Source: Hyphomicrobiales bacterium
GTDB taxonomy: Bacteria > Pseudomonadota > Alphaproteobacteria > Rhizobiales > Xanthobacteraceae
Assembly: GCA_017305665.1 (NCBI GenBank)
Contig: JAFKKH010000009.1
Location: 124,001 to 188,000, forward strand
Length of the DNA stretch: 64,000 nt
Direction of reading: 5' to 3'
The translations under genes were made by a program, and so were the position numbers. This document shows positions 54,234 to 62,426 of the stretch, piece by piece; position 1 is the first letter of the stretch, and every line of letters starts with the position of its first letter. The notes beneath the pieces were generated by a model. It was not told the DNA's origin. It searched no databases and saw only the letters and a program-made list of their open reading frames with translations.

Positions 54234-55022
54234 TTATTCCGCGGTCCAGCCGCCGTCGATCGACAGGTTGGAGCCGGTGATCTGCGCGGCATCATCGCCG
54301 CACAGGAACAGCGCCAAGGCTGCAACCTGCTCCACCGTGACGAATTCCTTGGTCGGCTGCGCGTCCAGCAGCACATCGTTGATGACCTGCTCCTTGGTCA
54401 TGTTGCGCGCCTTCATGGTGTCGGGAATCTGCTTCTCGACCAGCGGCGTCCAGACATAGCCGGGGCTGATGCAATTGCAGGTGATCTTGTGGGTCGCGAC
54501 CTCCAGCGCCACGGTCTTCGTGAGGCCGGCGATGCCGTGCTTGGCGGAGACGTAGGCCGACTTGAAGGGCGACGCCACCAGCGAGTGCGCCGAGGCGGTG
54601 TTGATGATGCGGCCCCAGCCGCGCTTTTTCATGCCGGGCACGGCGGCGCGGATGGCATGGAAGGCCGACGACAGGTTGATCGCGATGATCGCATCCCATT
54701 TCTCGACCGGGAATTCCTCGATCGGCGACACGAACTGGATGCCGGCATTGTTGACGAGGATGTCGACGGAGCCGAAGGTCTTCTCGCCGAGCGCGATCAT
54801 CTCCGCGATCTCCGCGCCCTTGGTCATGTCGGCCGGCGAATAGATCGCCTTGACCTTGAAGTCGGTCTCGATGGCGGAGCGCTCTTTTTCAATATCGGCC
54901 GGGGCGCCGAATCCGTTGATCACCACATTGGCGCCGGCGCCCGCGAAGGCGCGCGCATAGGCGAGACCGATTCCGCTGGTGGATCCCGTCACAACCGCCG
55001 TCTTGCCTTTCAGATTGGTCAT
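54234..55022 (-). CDS. bdhA: D-3-hydroxybutyrate dehydrogenase
   Basis: A 262-residue SDR: VVTGSTSGIGLAYARAFAGAGANVVINGFG, ILVNNAGIQFVSPIEEFPVEKWDAIIAINL, the catalytic NTASAHSLVASPFKSAYVSAKHG with Tyr and Lys, and CNCISPGYVWTPLVEKQIPD. The ISPGYVWTPLVEKQI stretch is typical of 3-hydroxybutyrate dehydrogenases. It interconverts 3-hydroxybutyrate and acetoacetate in PHB turnover. It is preceded on the same strand by a patatin-like gene. Confidence 0.93.
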   Translation of the reverse strand: MTNLKGKTAVVTGSTSGIGLAYARAFAGAGANVVINGFGAPADIEKERSAIETDFKVKAIYSPADMTKGAEIAEMIALGEKTFGSVDILVNNAGIQFVSPIEEFPVEKWDAIIAINLSSAFHAIRAAVPGMKKRGWGRIINTASAHSLVASPFKSAYVSAKHGIAGLTKTVALEVATHKITCNCISPGYVWTPLVEKQIPDTMKARNMTKEQVINDVLLDAQPTKEFVTVEQVAALALFLCGDDAAQITGSNLSIDGGWTAE

Positions 55023-55083
55023 CGTCTTCTCCTGTTTGATCCAGCCGTCGTACCCGGGTTCTGCGAAAGTTATTTGGCGAAAG

Positions 55084-56244
55084 TTATTTGTAATCGTCGG
55101 CGGTGAGGTCGTAGGTCACCATGGTCTCGCCGTTCTGCGGCCGCTCGAGCCACTCCGGGTGACGCATCGACAGATCGACGTCATGCTCGCCGGACGACCA
55201 GTGCTCGACCATGTTAAGGCGCGAGAAGTCGTAGTCCTTTGACGACGCTTCGTAATTCTTGCGGCGGTAGATCAGGTGAACCACCGTGACGGTGTTCTCC
55301 TTGGCGGCCTTTTTCAGGAATTCGACCGAAGGATCGCCCTTGAGATTATCGGGCAGCTTCGAAATCAGGTCGCGGACCGCCTTGCGTGCGTTGTGGATCT
55401 GCTTGTTCTTGTCGGTGTTCATGCGGGTCCGGCTGGAATAGCGGATGTCCTTTTCGCGCTCGGCGGCTTCCAACAGCGTAGTCGGCAGCGGGCCCCGTGC
55501 GCTGAACAGGTCGACCTGGAAGATCAGGAGATCGGCCGCGGTCTCCTGGTCCAGCACGTAATCCAGCGGCGTATTGGTGGCGATGCCGCCGTCCCAGTAG
55601 TATTCGCCGTCGATCTCGATCGCGGGAAAACCGGGCGGCAGCGCGCCCGACGCCATGATGTGCTCCGGCCGGATCGTGCACTTGGTGTTATCGAAGTAGG
55701 TGAAGTTGCCGGTCGCGATATTGACGGCACCGACGCTGAGCCGCGTGGTCTTGGCGTTGATGCGATCGAAGTCCACCAACCGTTCCAGCGTCGCGCGCAG
55801 CGGCGCGGTGTCGTAGTAACTCAGGGATTGCGGATTGGCCGATGGCCAGAATTGCGCCGGCGGAAAGCGCGGCGTGAAGAAGCCGGGCACGCCGAACGCG
55901 GCGATCATGGCCGCGCTGGTCTCGTTGAACAGGGAATGCACGCGCTCGTCCGACAGCACCGGCTGCCAGGGTACCGGCGACGAGGCCAGTTCCCAGAATT
56001 CCTTGAGACGCTCGACGCGCCGCTCGCGCGGATTGCCGGCGATGATCGCGGCGTTGATCGCCCCGATCGAGATACCGGCCACCCAGTCGGGCTCGAAATC
56101 ATAGCGGCAGAGCGCCTGATAGGCGCCGGCCTGATAGGAGCCGAGCGCGCCGCCCCCCTGCAAGACCAGCACGCGGCGGGCCTTTGCCGGGATCGAGACG
56201 TCGGACGAGGATGAGGCTTCTGACGAGGGAGACAGGGAATCCAT
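55084..56244 (-). CDS. Patatin-like phospholipase family protein (DUF3734 type)
   Basis: A 386-residue protein. The oxyanion glycine loop is QGGGALGSYQAG (about 29-40), the nucleophile elbow is GISIG with Ser59, and the catalytic Asp is in YYWDGGIATNTPLD. The C-terminal 100 residues (DFSRLNMVEHWSSGEHDVDLSMRHPEWLERP) match DUF3734. It sits 61 bp upstream of bdhA in one transcript, which suggests a role in mobilising lipid or PHB. That role is inference; lipase activity itself is supported by the dyad. Confidence 0.93.
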   Translation of the reverse strand: MDSLSPSSEASSSSDVSIPAKARRVLVLQGGGALGSYQAGAYQALCRYDFEPDWVAGISIGAINAAIIAGNPRERRVERLKEFWELASSPVPWQPVLSDERVHSLFNETSAAMIAAFGVPGFFTPRFPPAQFWPSANPQSLSYYDTAPLRATLERLVDFDRINAKTTRLSVGAVNIATGNFTYFDNTKCTIRPEHIMASGALPPGFPAIEIDGEYYWDGGIATNTPLDYVLDQETAADLLIFQVDLFSARGPLPTTLLEAAEREKDIRYSSRTRMNTDKNKQIHNARKAVRDLISKLPDNLKGDPSVEFLKKAAKENTVTVVHLIYRRKNYEASSKDYDFSRLNMVEHWSSGEHDVDLSMRHPEWLERPQNGETMVTYDLTADDYK

Positions 56245-56344
56245 GACGAACGCCGCCGACAAATACCGGGAACCTGGCGGAACCGTGGCGTCAGTTCGCA
56301 ACCGCGTCAATCAGCGCAAGGGATACCCCGGTATCACGCAACGG

Positions 56345-56851
56345 TTACCGTTCGTCGGTCGAGGCCAGCACCAGCGCCCAGAACACCTTGTATTTGGTGT
56401 TCGGCGCATAGGTCGCCGCGATACCCAGTTTGTTGACACCCTTCTTGAGCATGTTCTCGCGGTGATGGGGTGAATCGCGCCAGCCCGAAAACGCCTCGGC
56501 CAGAGTGTGATAGCCCGCCCCGATGTTCTCGACCGCCAGTGTGGCCGGATAGTGCGCGGACGCCAGCCGCTTGGGCAGCGTCCCAACCACGTCGTGATCC
56601 ATCTTGTTGCGTTTGGCCATCGCCATGGACTGGGTTTCGGCCACCTGCATCAGGCCGGGATCGACCGTCACCGGACCGAGCCCGTTATTGGCGCGATAAC
56701 CGGAGATCATGGACGCCGCGACGGCGGGATCGAGCTTGGCCCCGCCATGGGCCAAGTCGAGATAGAAGGCCGGCTGCTCCGGAGGAACATATTCGGCGGC
56801 GCATCCGGCAAGCGCCAGAACGCCGAGAATCGCGGCAATGGTGCGGATCAT
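56345..56851 (-). CDS. CAP (SCP/PR-1)-domain lipoprotein
   Basis: A 168-residue protein with a lipoprotein signal (MIRTIAAILGVLALAGC). A CAP domain follows: MISGYRANNGLGPVTVDPGLMQVAETQSMAMAKRNKMDH, then AVENIGAGYHTLAEAFSGWRDSPHHRENMLKKGVNKLGIA, with the conserved His/Glu/His set (NKMDH, ENIG, HHRENML). Bacterial CAP proteins of this kind have no fixed function. It is the gene after the sulfate cluster on the same strand. Confidence 0.9.
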   Translation of the reverse strand: MIRTIAAILGVLALAGCAAEYVPPEQPAFYLDLAHGGAKLDPAVAASMISGYRANNGLGPVTVDPGLMQVAETQSMAMAKRNKMDHDVVGTLPKRLASAHYPATLAVENIGAGYHTLAEAFSGWRDSPHHRENMLKKGVNKLGIAATYAPNTKYKVFWALVLASTDER

Positions 56852-56913
56852 CTGGATTTCCCCAAGTCAGCCAGCGTTGTTGCACACCAACCGTGGCTGA
56901 AAGGTGAACGATC

Positions 56914-57963
56914 TCAGGGTTGATCGGCAAAAATGCGGTAACGGCGGGGCTGCAGCCCGACGATATCGCCGCTGTGGAGTTCGCGGTCCCGCGGCGCATC
57001 GATCTCGATGACGGTTTCGCCCAGCCGTCCGGGCACCGCGATGTCGGCGCGCTGGATCGGGCCAAAGGTCCGCACCCTCCGCACCGTACCTTCGAGGCCG
57101 CCCCAGCCGGGCGCACTGACCTGCATGTCGTGGCGGCGAACGAACAGTTTCGACGGCCCCGCACTGCCACGCTCCGCGGCGATGTTCAGCGCGGTGTCGC
57201 CGAGCCGGACCACACCGTCATGAATTTCGACCGGCAGCACGATCGACTCGCCGATAAAGCCGTGCACGAACGCCGTCTCCGGATTGTCATAAACATCGCT
57301 CGGCGTGCCGACCTGCTCGATGCGGCCCTTGTCCATCACCACCACACGGTTGGCGACCTCCAGCGCCTCTTCCTGATCGTGGGTCACGAAGATCGAGGTG
57401 ACGTTGATTTCCTCGTGCAGCGCGCGCAGCCAGGTGCGCAGCTCCTTGCGCACCTTGGCATCGAGCGCGCCGAACGGTTCGTCAAGCAGCAGGATGCGCG
57501 GCTCGATCGCCAGCGCGCGCGCCAAGGCCACGCGCTGACGCTGACCACCGGAGAGCTGACCGGGATAGCGATCAGCGAGCCAGTCGAGCTGAACGAGATC
57601 GAGCAATTCCTTGACGCGGGCACGGATTGCGGAGTCGGGCTTGCGAATGGCGCGTGGCTGCACCCGCAAGCCGAATGCGACGTTCTCGAACACCGTCATG
57701 TGCCGAAACAGCGCGTAGTGCTGGAAGACGAAACCGACCCCGCGCTCGCCCGCGCCGCGCGCCAGCGCATTCTGGCCATCGAACGACACCTCGCCGGCAT
57801 CCGGCCAGTCGAGACCCGCGATGATGCGCAGCAGCGTGGTCTTGCCGGATCCTGACGGCCCGAGCAGCGCCAGCAGTTCGCCGCTGCGAATCTTGAGATC
57901 GACATGATCGAGCGCGGCAAACGCGCCGAACTTTTTCACCAGATTGCGGACTTCAATGGCCAT
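56914..57963 (-). CDS. cysA: Sulfate/thiosulfate ABC transporter ATP-binding protein CysA
   Basis: A 349-residue ATPase. Walker A is GPSGSGKT at 35-42, followed by [53 protein letters not shown] and [17 protein letters not shown]. The C-terminal TOBE-like domain is present. It couples ATP hydrolysis to sulfate uptake with CysT, CysW and Sbp. ATG 57963 gives an 11-bp overlap with cysW. Confidence 0.95.
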   Translation of the reverse strand: MAIEVRNLVKKFGAFAALDHVDLKIRSGELLALLGPSGSGKTTLLRIIAGLDWPDAGEVSFDGQNALARGAGERGVGFVFQHYALFRHMTVFENVAFGLRVQPRAIRKPDSAIRARVKELLDLVQLDWLADRYPGQLSGGQRQRVALARALAIEPRILLLDEPFGALDAKVRKELRTWLRALHEEINVTSIFVTHDQEEALEVANRVVVMDKGRIEQVGTPSDVYDNPETAFVHGFIGESIVLPVEIHDGVVRLGDTALNIAAERGSAGPSKLFVRRHDMQVSAPGWGGLEGTVRRVRTFGPIQRADIAVPGRLGETVIEIDAPRDRELHSGDIVGLQPRRYRIFADQP

Positions 57964-58870
57964 GGGGAATCTGCCCTTCATCCAGACGCCGCTCAAGCAC
58001 GGTCTTCACCACCAAGGTGACAAGCGCCAGCATCGCGAGCAGCGACGCGATCGCGAATGACGCGACGAACTGGTATTCGTTGTAGAGAATCTCGACCAGC
58101 AGCGGCATGGTATTGGTCTCGCCGCGGATGTGCCCGGACACAACCGACACCGCGCCGAATTCGCCCATGGCGCGCGCGTTGCACAGCAGGACGCCGTAGA
58201 GCAGGCCCCATTTGATGTTAGGCAAGGTCACCCGGAAAAAGGCCTGCAGCCCGGAGGCGCCGAGCGAGATCGCGGCTTCCTCCTCCTGCGTGCCCTGCTC
58301 CTGCATCAGCGGAATCAAGGCGCGGGCGACGAACGGAAAGGTCACGAAGGTCGTCGCCAGCACGATTCCGGGAATCGCGAACAGCACATGAATGTTGTGC
58401 GCCTGCAGCCATGGCCCCCAATAGCCCTGCGCACCGAACAGCAGCACGAACACGAGACCGGAGATGACCGGGCTGACGGAGAACGGCAGATCGATCAGCG
58501 AAATCAGGAACGTCTTGCCGCCGAACTCGAATTTCGCGATCGCCCAGGCCGCGACCAGCCCGAACACCAGATTGAGGCTGACCGACAACGCCGCGACGCA
58601 GAGCGTCAGGCGGATCGCGGACAATGCCTCGGGGTCCGACAGCGCGGACAGATAGGCGGCTATGCCCTTGGAGAACGCCTGCGCGAACACCAGCACCAGA
58701 GGCAGGACGACGAAAACCGAAAGAAACGCGACCGCTACCCCGATGATGAGCCAGCGGACCGGCCCCGGTTCGGTGCGCGGATCGCGCCGCGCCGATCGCG
58801 CGGCCATGGCGTCTCGTCTGCTCCGATCGGTCGCGGATGTGTAGCGCGGCAGGGCCGTCTCCATGGTCAT
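57953..58870 (-). CDS. cysW: Sulfate ABC transporter permease CysW
   Basis: A 305-residue permease with six helices after a basic N-terminal tail of about 40 residues. The EAA-type loop toward the ATPase reads [79 protein letters not shown] is a CysW hallmark. It starts 10 bp after cysT and overlaps cysA. Confidence 0.95.
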   Translation of the reverse strand: MTMETALPRYTSATDRSRRDAMAARSARRDPRTEPGPVRWLIIGVAVAFLSVFVVLPLVLVFAQAFSKGIAAYLSALSDPEALSAIRLTLCVAALSVSLNLVFGLVAAWAIAKFEFGGKTFLISLIDLPFSVSPVISGLVFVLLFGAQGYWGPWLQAHNIHVLFAIPGIVLATTFVTFPFVARALIPLMQEQGTQEEEAAISLGASGLQAFFRVTLPNIKWGLLYGVLLCNARAMGEFGAVSVVSGHIRGETNTMPLLVEILYNEYQFVASFAIASLLAMLALVTLVVKTVLERRLDEGQIPHGH

Positions 58871-58880
58871 GTGGGAGCCC

Positions 58881-59714
58881 TCACTGCGCCGGAGCGCGGA
58901 CCTGCGCCCAGCGCTGCAGTCGATTGACCGCGAAGATGATCAGGAATGCTGCGACCAGCATCACCACCGCGATGGCGGTCGCATCGGCGTAGCGGAACTC
59001 GGACAGCCGGATCACGATCAGCAGCGGCGCGATCTCGGACACGTTCGGCAGGTTGCCGGCAATGAAGATCACCGAGCCGTATTCGCCGACCGCCCGCGCG
59101 AACGCCAGCGCGAAACCGGTCAGCACGGCCGGCATCAGGCTCGGCAGGATGACTTTCGAGACGATGTGCCAGCGGTTGGCGCCGAGGCTTGCCGCGGCCT
59201 CCTCGATTTCGCTGTCGAGATCGAGCAGCACCGGCTGCACCGTGCGCACCACGAACGGGATTCCGATGAACACCATCGCGACGAAAATGCCGATCGGCGT
59301 GAACGCGACCTTGATGCCGAGTTCGGCCAGCGGCGCGCCGAGCCAGCCCTTCTGCGCAAACAGCGACGTCAGCGCCACGCCCGCTACCGCGGTCGGCAAG
59401 GCAAAAGGAATATCGACGATGGCATCGAACAGGCGGCGGCCGGGGAAACGATAGCGGACCAGCGCCCACACCACGATCATGCCCATCACCAGATTGACGA
59501 GCGCGGCGCAGAACGCCAGCCCGAACGAAATCTTCAGCGCATTCAACGTGCGGCGGCTGGTAAGGATGGCCCAGAATTGATCCGGGCCAAGCTCCATCGT
59601 CTTCAGGAACAGGCCGGCGAGCGGGATCAGCACGATGATCGACAGCCACGTCAGCGTCAGTCCCATGGTGAGACCGAAGCCCGGCAGCGTATTTCGTCGC
59701 AATCCCCCACTCAC
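58881..59714 (-). CDS. cysT: Sulfate ABC transporter permease CysT (CysU)
   Basis: A 277-residue permease: GFGLTMGLTLTWLSIIVLIPLAGLFLKT, VDIPFALPTAVAGVALTSLFAQKGWLG, and the EAA loop EIEEAAASLGANRWHIVSKVILPSLMPAVLTGFALAFARAVGEYGSVIFIAGNLP. I chose GTG 59714 because GAGG lies six bases upstream and the frame beyond it reads into hairpin DNA. That ribosome binding site lies only a few bases from the end of hairpin A. Confidence 0.94.
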   Translation of the reverse strand: MSGGLRRNTLPGFGLTMGLTLTWLSIIVLIPLAGLFLKTMELGPDQFWAILTSRRTLNALKISFGLAFCAALVNLVMGMIVVWALVRYRFPGRRLFDAIVDIPFALPTAVAGVALTSLFAQKGWLGAPLAELGIKVAFTPIGIFVAMVFIGIPFVVRTVQPVLLDLDSEIEEAAASLGANRWHIVSKVILPSLMPAVLTGFALAFARAVGEYGSVIFIAGNLPNVSEIAPLLIVIRLSEFRYADATAIAVVMLVAAFLIIFAVNRLQRWAQVRAPAQ

Positions 59715-59727
59715 AATGGTCCTCGCG

Positions 59728-59803
59728 CTAGTGATCCGATTCCAACATTTGCGTCCCGTTCCGGAAAGTGCTCGCGCAAATGTTGGAATCAAAGGATCAC
59801 TAG
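59728..59803. repeat. Hairpin A of the TAGTG...CACTA family, just upstream of cysT
   Basis: CTAGTGATCC with GATTCCAACATTTGCG, and the matching CGCAAATGTTGGAATC with GGATCACTAG, form a stem of about 25 bp with a three-base bulge and a loop of about 20 bases. It ends 4 bp before the cysT ribosome binding site. Confidence 0.85.
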
Positions 59804-59816
59804 AAAATATAAGCTC

Positions 59817-59895
59817 CGAGTGGAGCCAGGAATTTGACATTCGCCTCTCTGACTCGCCGCAACGTGTATAGCGAATGTCAAATTCGCTCCACTCG
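59817..59895. repeat. Hairpin B, same architecture, just downstream of the sulfate-binding protein gene
   Basis: CGAGTGGAGC with AATTTGACATTCGC, and the matching GCGAATGTCAAATT with GCTCCACTCG. The arms are complementary to each other but differ in sequence from hairpins A, C and D. It starts 14 bp after the sbp stop on the minus strand. Confidence 0.8.
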
Positions 59896-59908
59896 TGTTC
59901 CAGCGAAA

Positions 59909-60898
59909 TCAGTTCTTGTAAATCTGGTCGAAAACGCCGCCTTCGCTGAAGTGTTCCTTCTGCGCCTTGGTCCAGCCACCGAATACATCGTCGATCGTGA
60001 ACAGATCGACCTTCGCGAAGGATTTTTCATACGTCTTTGCGATTTCAGGATCGCGTGGACGATATGAATTCTTCGCGGCGATTTCCTGGCCTTCCTTGGT
60101 GTACCAGTATTTCAGGTATGCCTCTGCGACAGCACGGGTGCCCTTTTTATCGGCAACGCCATCAACGACGGCCACCGGCGGCTCGGCGAGAATCGACAGC
60201 GGCGGTGCAACGATCTCGAACTTGTCCTTGCCGAATTCCCGTTGCGCGAGAAAGGCTTCGTTCTCCCACGCCAGCAGCACGTCGCCCACGCCACGCTCGA
60301 CGAACGTGACTGTCGCCCCGCGCGCACCGGTATCCAGCACCGGCACGTTCTTGTAGAGATCTGCGACAAATTGCTTCGCCTTGTCGGCAGAGCCGTACTT
60401 CTTCAGCGCATAGCCCCACGCCGCCAGGTAGTTCCAGCGCGCGCCGCCCGAGGTCTTCGGGTTCGGCGTGATGACCGAAACGCCGGGCTTGATCAGATCG
60501 TCCCAATCCTTGATGCCTTTCGGATTGCCCTTGCGCACCAGGAAGACGATGGTCGAGGTGTAGGGCGACGAATTCAGCGGCAGCCGCTTCTGCCAGTCCG
60601 GCTTGATCAGGCCTTTCGCAACGATGGCATCGATGTCGTAGGCAAGCGCGAGCGTCACGACATCTGCCTGCAGGCCGTCGATCACCGCACGCGCCTGCGA
60701 GCCGGAGCCGCCGTGCGATTGCTTGATCTCGACGCTCTTGCCGGTTTCCTTCTGATAGGCTGCGGCGAACGCCTTGTTGAAATCGACATAGAGCTCGCGC
60801 GTCGGATCATAGGAAACGTTGAGCAACGAGATGTCCGCGGCGAATGCCGATGTCGTCCAGATCAGCGTGGCCGCAACGGCAAGAACGCGATGAAACAT
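59909..60898 (-). CDS. sbp: Sulfate ABC transporter substrate-binding protein
   Basis: A 329-residue periplasmic protein with a signal peptide (cleavage after TSAFA, residue 20). [64 protein letters not shown] is the classic sulfate-binding N-lobe. [20 protein letters not shown] and the C-terminal [16 protein letters not shown] complete the family. It precedes cysT-cysW-cysA with two hairpins between. Confidence 0.96.
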   Translation of the reverse strand: MFHRVLAVAATLIWTTSAFAADISLLNVSYDPTRELYVDFNKAFAAAYQKETGKSVEIKQSHGGSGSQARAVIDGLQADVVTLALAYDIDAIVAKGLIKPDWQKRLPLNSSPYTSTIVFLVRKGNPKGIKDWDDLIKPGVSVITPNPKTSGGARWNYLAAWGYALKKYGSADKAKQFVADLYKNVPVLDTGARGATVTFVERGVGDVLLAWENEAFLAQREFGKDKFEIVAPPLSILAEPPVAVVDGVADKKGTRAVAEAYLKYWYTKEGQEIAAKNSYRPRDPEIAKTYEKSFAKVDLFTIDDVFGGWTKAQKEHFSEGGVFDQIYKN

Positions 60899-61023
60899 TT
60901 TTTATCTCCATACGATTCCGCAACGTGATGGTTGCCGAGAACGTACGAACAAAACTGTTGAAGTGGCGCGGCGAAGTCAACGAAACCGCTTTTCAATGTT
61001 TGCAGCGGCGCAGCGGCGTTTTG

Positions 61024-61100
61024 CTAGTGTGGTGGTTCAGAAGTTCGCTCATTTTCTCCGCGAGTCCGTCTAGCGAACTTCTGAACCAAAACCACACTAG
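61024..61100. repeat. Hairpin C of the TAGTG...CACTA family, upstream of sbp
   Basis: CTAGTGTGGTGGTTCAG with AAGTTCGCT, and AGCGAACTT with CTGAACC...CCACACTAG. The stem is about 25 bp and the loop about 20 bases. Confidence 0.88.
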
Positions 61101-61113
61101 AATTTCAGGATTG

Positions 61114-61189
61114 CTAGTGTCCCTTTGATTCCGAAGTTCGCATCAAGGGGCGCGGCAAAGACATGCGAACTTCGGAATCGGGACACTAG
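61114..61189. repeat. Hairpin D of the TAGTG...CACTA family, overlapping the cysH stop codon
   Basis: CTAGTGTCCC with GATTCCGAAGTTCGCAT, and ATGCGAACTTCGGAATC with GGGACACTAG. It lies 13 bp from hairpin C. Its terminal CTAG supplies the TAG stop of cysH on the minus strand. Confidence 0.9.
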
Positions 61190-61908
61190 GAGACCTTCAT
61201 CGTATGGATGCCGCATTCCGTCTTGCCTTTTCCGCGCCAGCGGCCGGCGCGCGCATCCTCGTTCGACTCGGCGCGGCTCGTACACGGCATGCAGCCGACC
61301 GAACGGAAGCCGGACGCCACCAGCGGATGCGGCGGCAGTTTTGCGGATGCATAGATCGCCGCGATATCCTGCGGCGTGACATTGGCGAACGGATTGAACT
61401 TCAACCGCGCGCCATCGTCCTCGACCACCCGAATCTCGGCGCGCTGACCGCCCTGAAAGCGCTTGCGCCCGTTGATCCAGGCATCGAAGGATTTAAGCGC
61501 GCGTGCCAGCGGCTCCACTTTCCGGATGCGGCAGCAGGCATCGGGATCGGTGAACCATAACTCGCGATCCGGATCCTCGCGCTTCAGCGTCTCTTCCGAA
61601 GGCTGAATCGAACGAACATCCCGAAGGCCGAGCGCGGCAATCAGCGTGTCGCGATAGGCCAGCGTTTCCTCGAACAGCCATCCGGTATCGAGAAAGATCA
61701 CGGGAATGGCGGGATCGACGTCCGCCATGACCTTCAACAGCGCAGCCGACTCCGTTCCGAACGACGACACCAGCGCCAGCCGATCGCGACCGACCGCGCG
61801 CAATGCCGAAGCGATCACCTCTCCGGGCGACGCCTCGCGCAGCGCGTCATTCAACGCAGCCGCGGATGGCAACTCGGCATCTGTCGTTATTCGGGCCAGC
61901 TGAGCCAT
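61186..61908 (-). CDS. cysH: Thioredoxin-dependent adenylyl-sulfate (APS) reductase
   Basis: A 240-residue CysH. LALVSSFGTESAALLKV is the nucleotide-binding loop. The 4Fe-4S cysteines C125, C126, C206 and C209 (DACCRIRKVEPL and VGCMPC) mark the APS-specific type rather than PAPS reductase. The catalytic Cys is C232 in ECGIH. It reduces APS to sulfite. It lies 5 bp after the DUF934 gene; its TAG stop is formed by the end of hairpin D. Confidence 0.95.
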   Translation of the reverse strand: MAQLARITTDAELPSAAALNDALREASPGEVIASALRAVGRDRLALVSSFGTESAALLKVMADVDPAIPVIFLDTGWLFEETLAYRDTLIAALGLRDVRSIQPSEETLKREDPDRELWFTDPDACCRIRKVEPLARALKSFDAWINGRKRFQGGQRAEIRVVEDDGARLKFNPFANVTPQDIAAIYASAKLPPHPLVASGFRSVGCMPCTSRAESNEDARAGRWRGKGKTECGIHTMKVS

Positions 61909-61913
61909 GACAC

Positions 61914-62426
61914 CTACCGTGACGCGGCCGCATAGGGCCTGAACAGCCGCTGACGCAGCGCGGTGAACCGCCCGTCGGCGGTCGGCTGATAGAACACCGA
62001 GTAACGCTTGATGGTCTCCTCGAACGCCAGAGCGTCGCTGTCCTTCTTCACCTCGAAAGCATCGAAGCCGGCGCGGATCATGAAGACGAACTGGTCGCGC
62101 AATACCTGACCGGTGGCACGCAATTCGCCGTCGTATCCGTAACGCTCGCGCAGCAGTCGTGCCTGGCTGTAAGCGCGGCCGTCGCGGAAAGTGGGGAACA
62201 CTAGTGCGATCAGCGCAAGCCTTTCCAGATAGGGCTCGAGATCGTCGGGGTCGCGATTGTTGGGCAGGATCACGCCGACCTTGCCGTCACGCTGCAACAG
62301 TGCCTCGGCGTCTTCCAGAAAACGCGCGAGCGGAATCAGGACGTTGCCACCCGCAGGGATCGTCGCATCATCCGCGACACGGACGAAATCGTCGGCGGTG
62401 ATCTTTTCATTTCTAACGAGTGGCAT
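61914..62426 (-). CDS. DUF934 family protein, sulfite reductase-associated
   Basis: A 170-residue protein: VGVILPNNRDPDDLEPYLERLALIALVFPTFRDGRAYSQARLLRERYGYDGELRATGQVLRDQFVFMIRAGFDAFEV, the whole DUF934 signature. The family is found between cysI and cysH in many alpha- and betaproteobacteria and is thought to assist sulfite reduction, possibly as an electron-transfer or assembly factor. ATG 62426 overlaps the cysI stop by 14 bp. Confidence 0.93.
   Translation of the reverse strand: MPLVRNEKITADDFVRVADDATIPAGGNVLIPLARFLEDAEALLQRDGKVGVILPNNRDPDDLEPYLERLALIALVFPTFRDGRAYSQARLLRERYGYDGELRATGQVLRDQFVFMIRAGFDAFEVKKDSDALAFEETIKRYSVFYQPTADGRFTALRQRLFRPYAAASR

Noticed and set aside
59728-61189. Ordinary Rho-independent terminators for the four CTAG hairpins
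   Set aside because: None is followed by a T tract, the stems are far longer than needed, and two lie inside an operon whose downstream genes must be transcribed.
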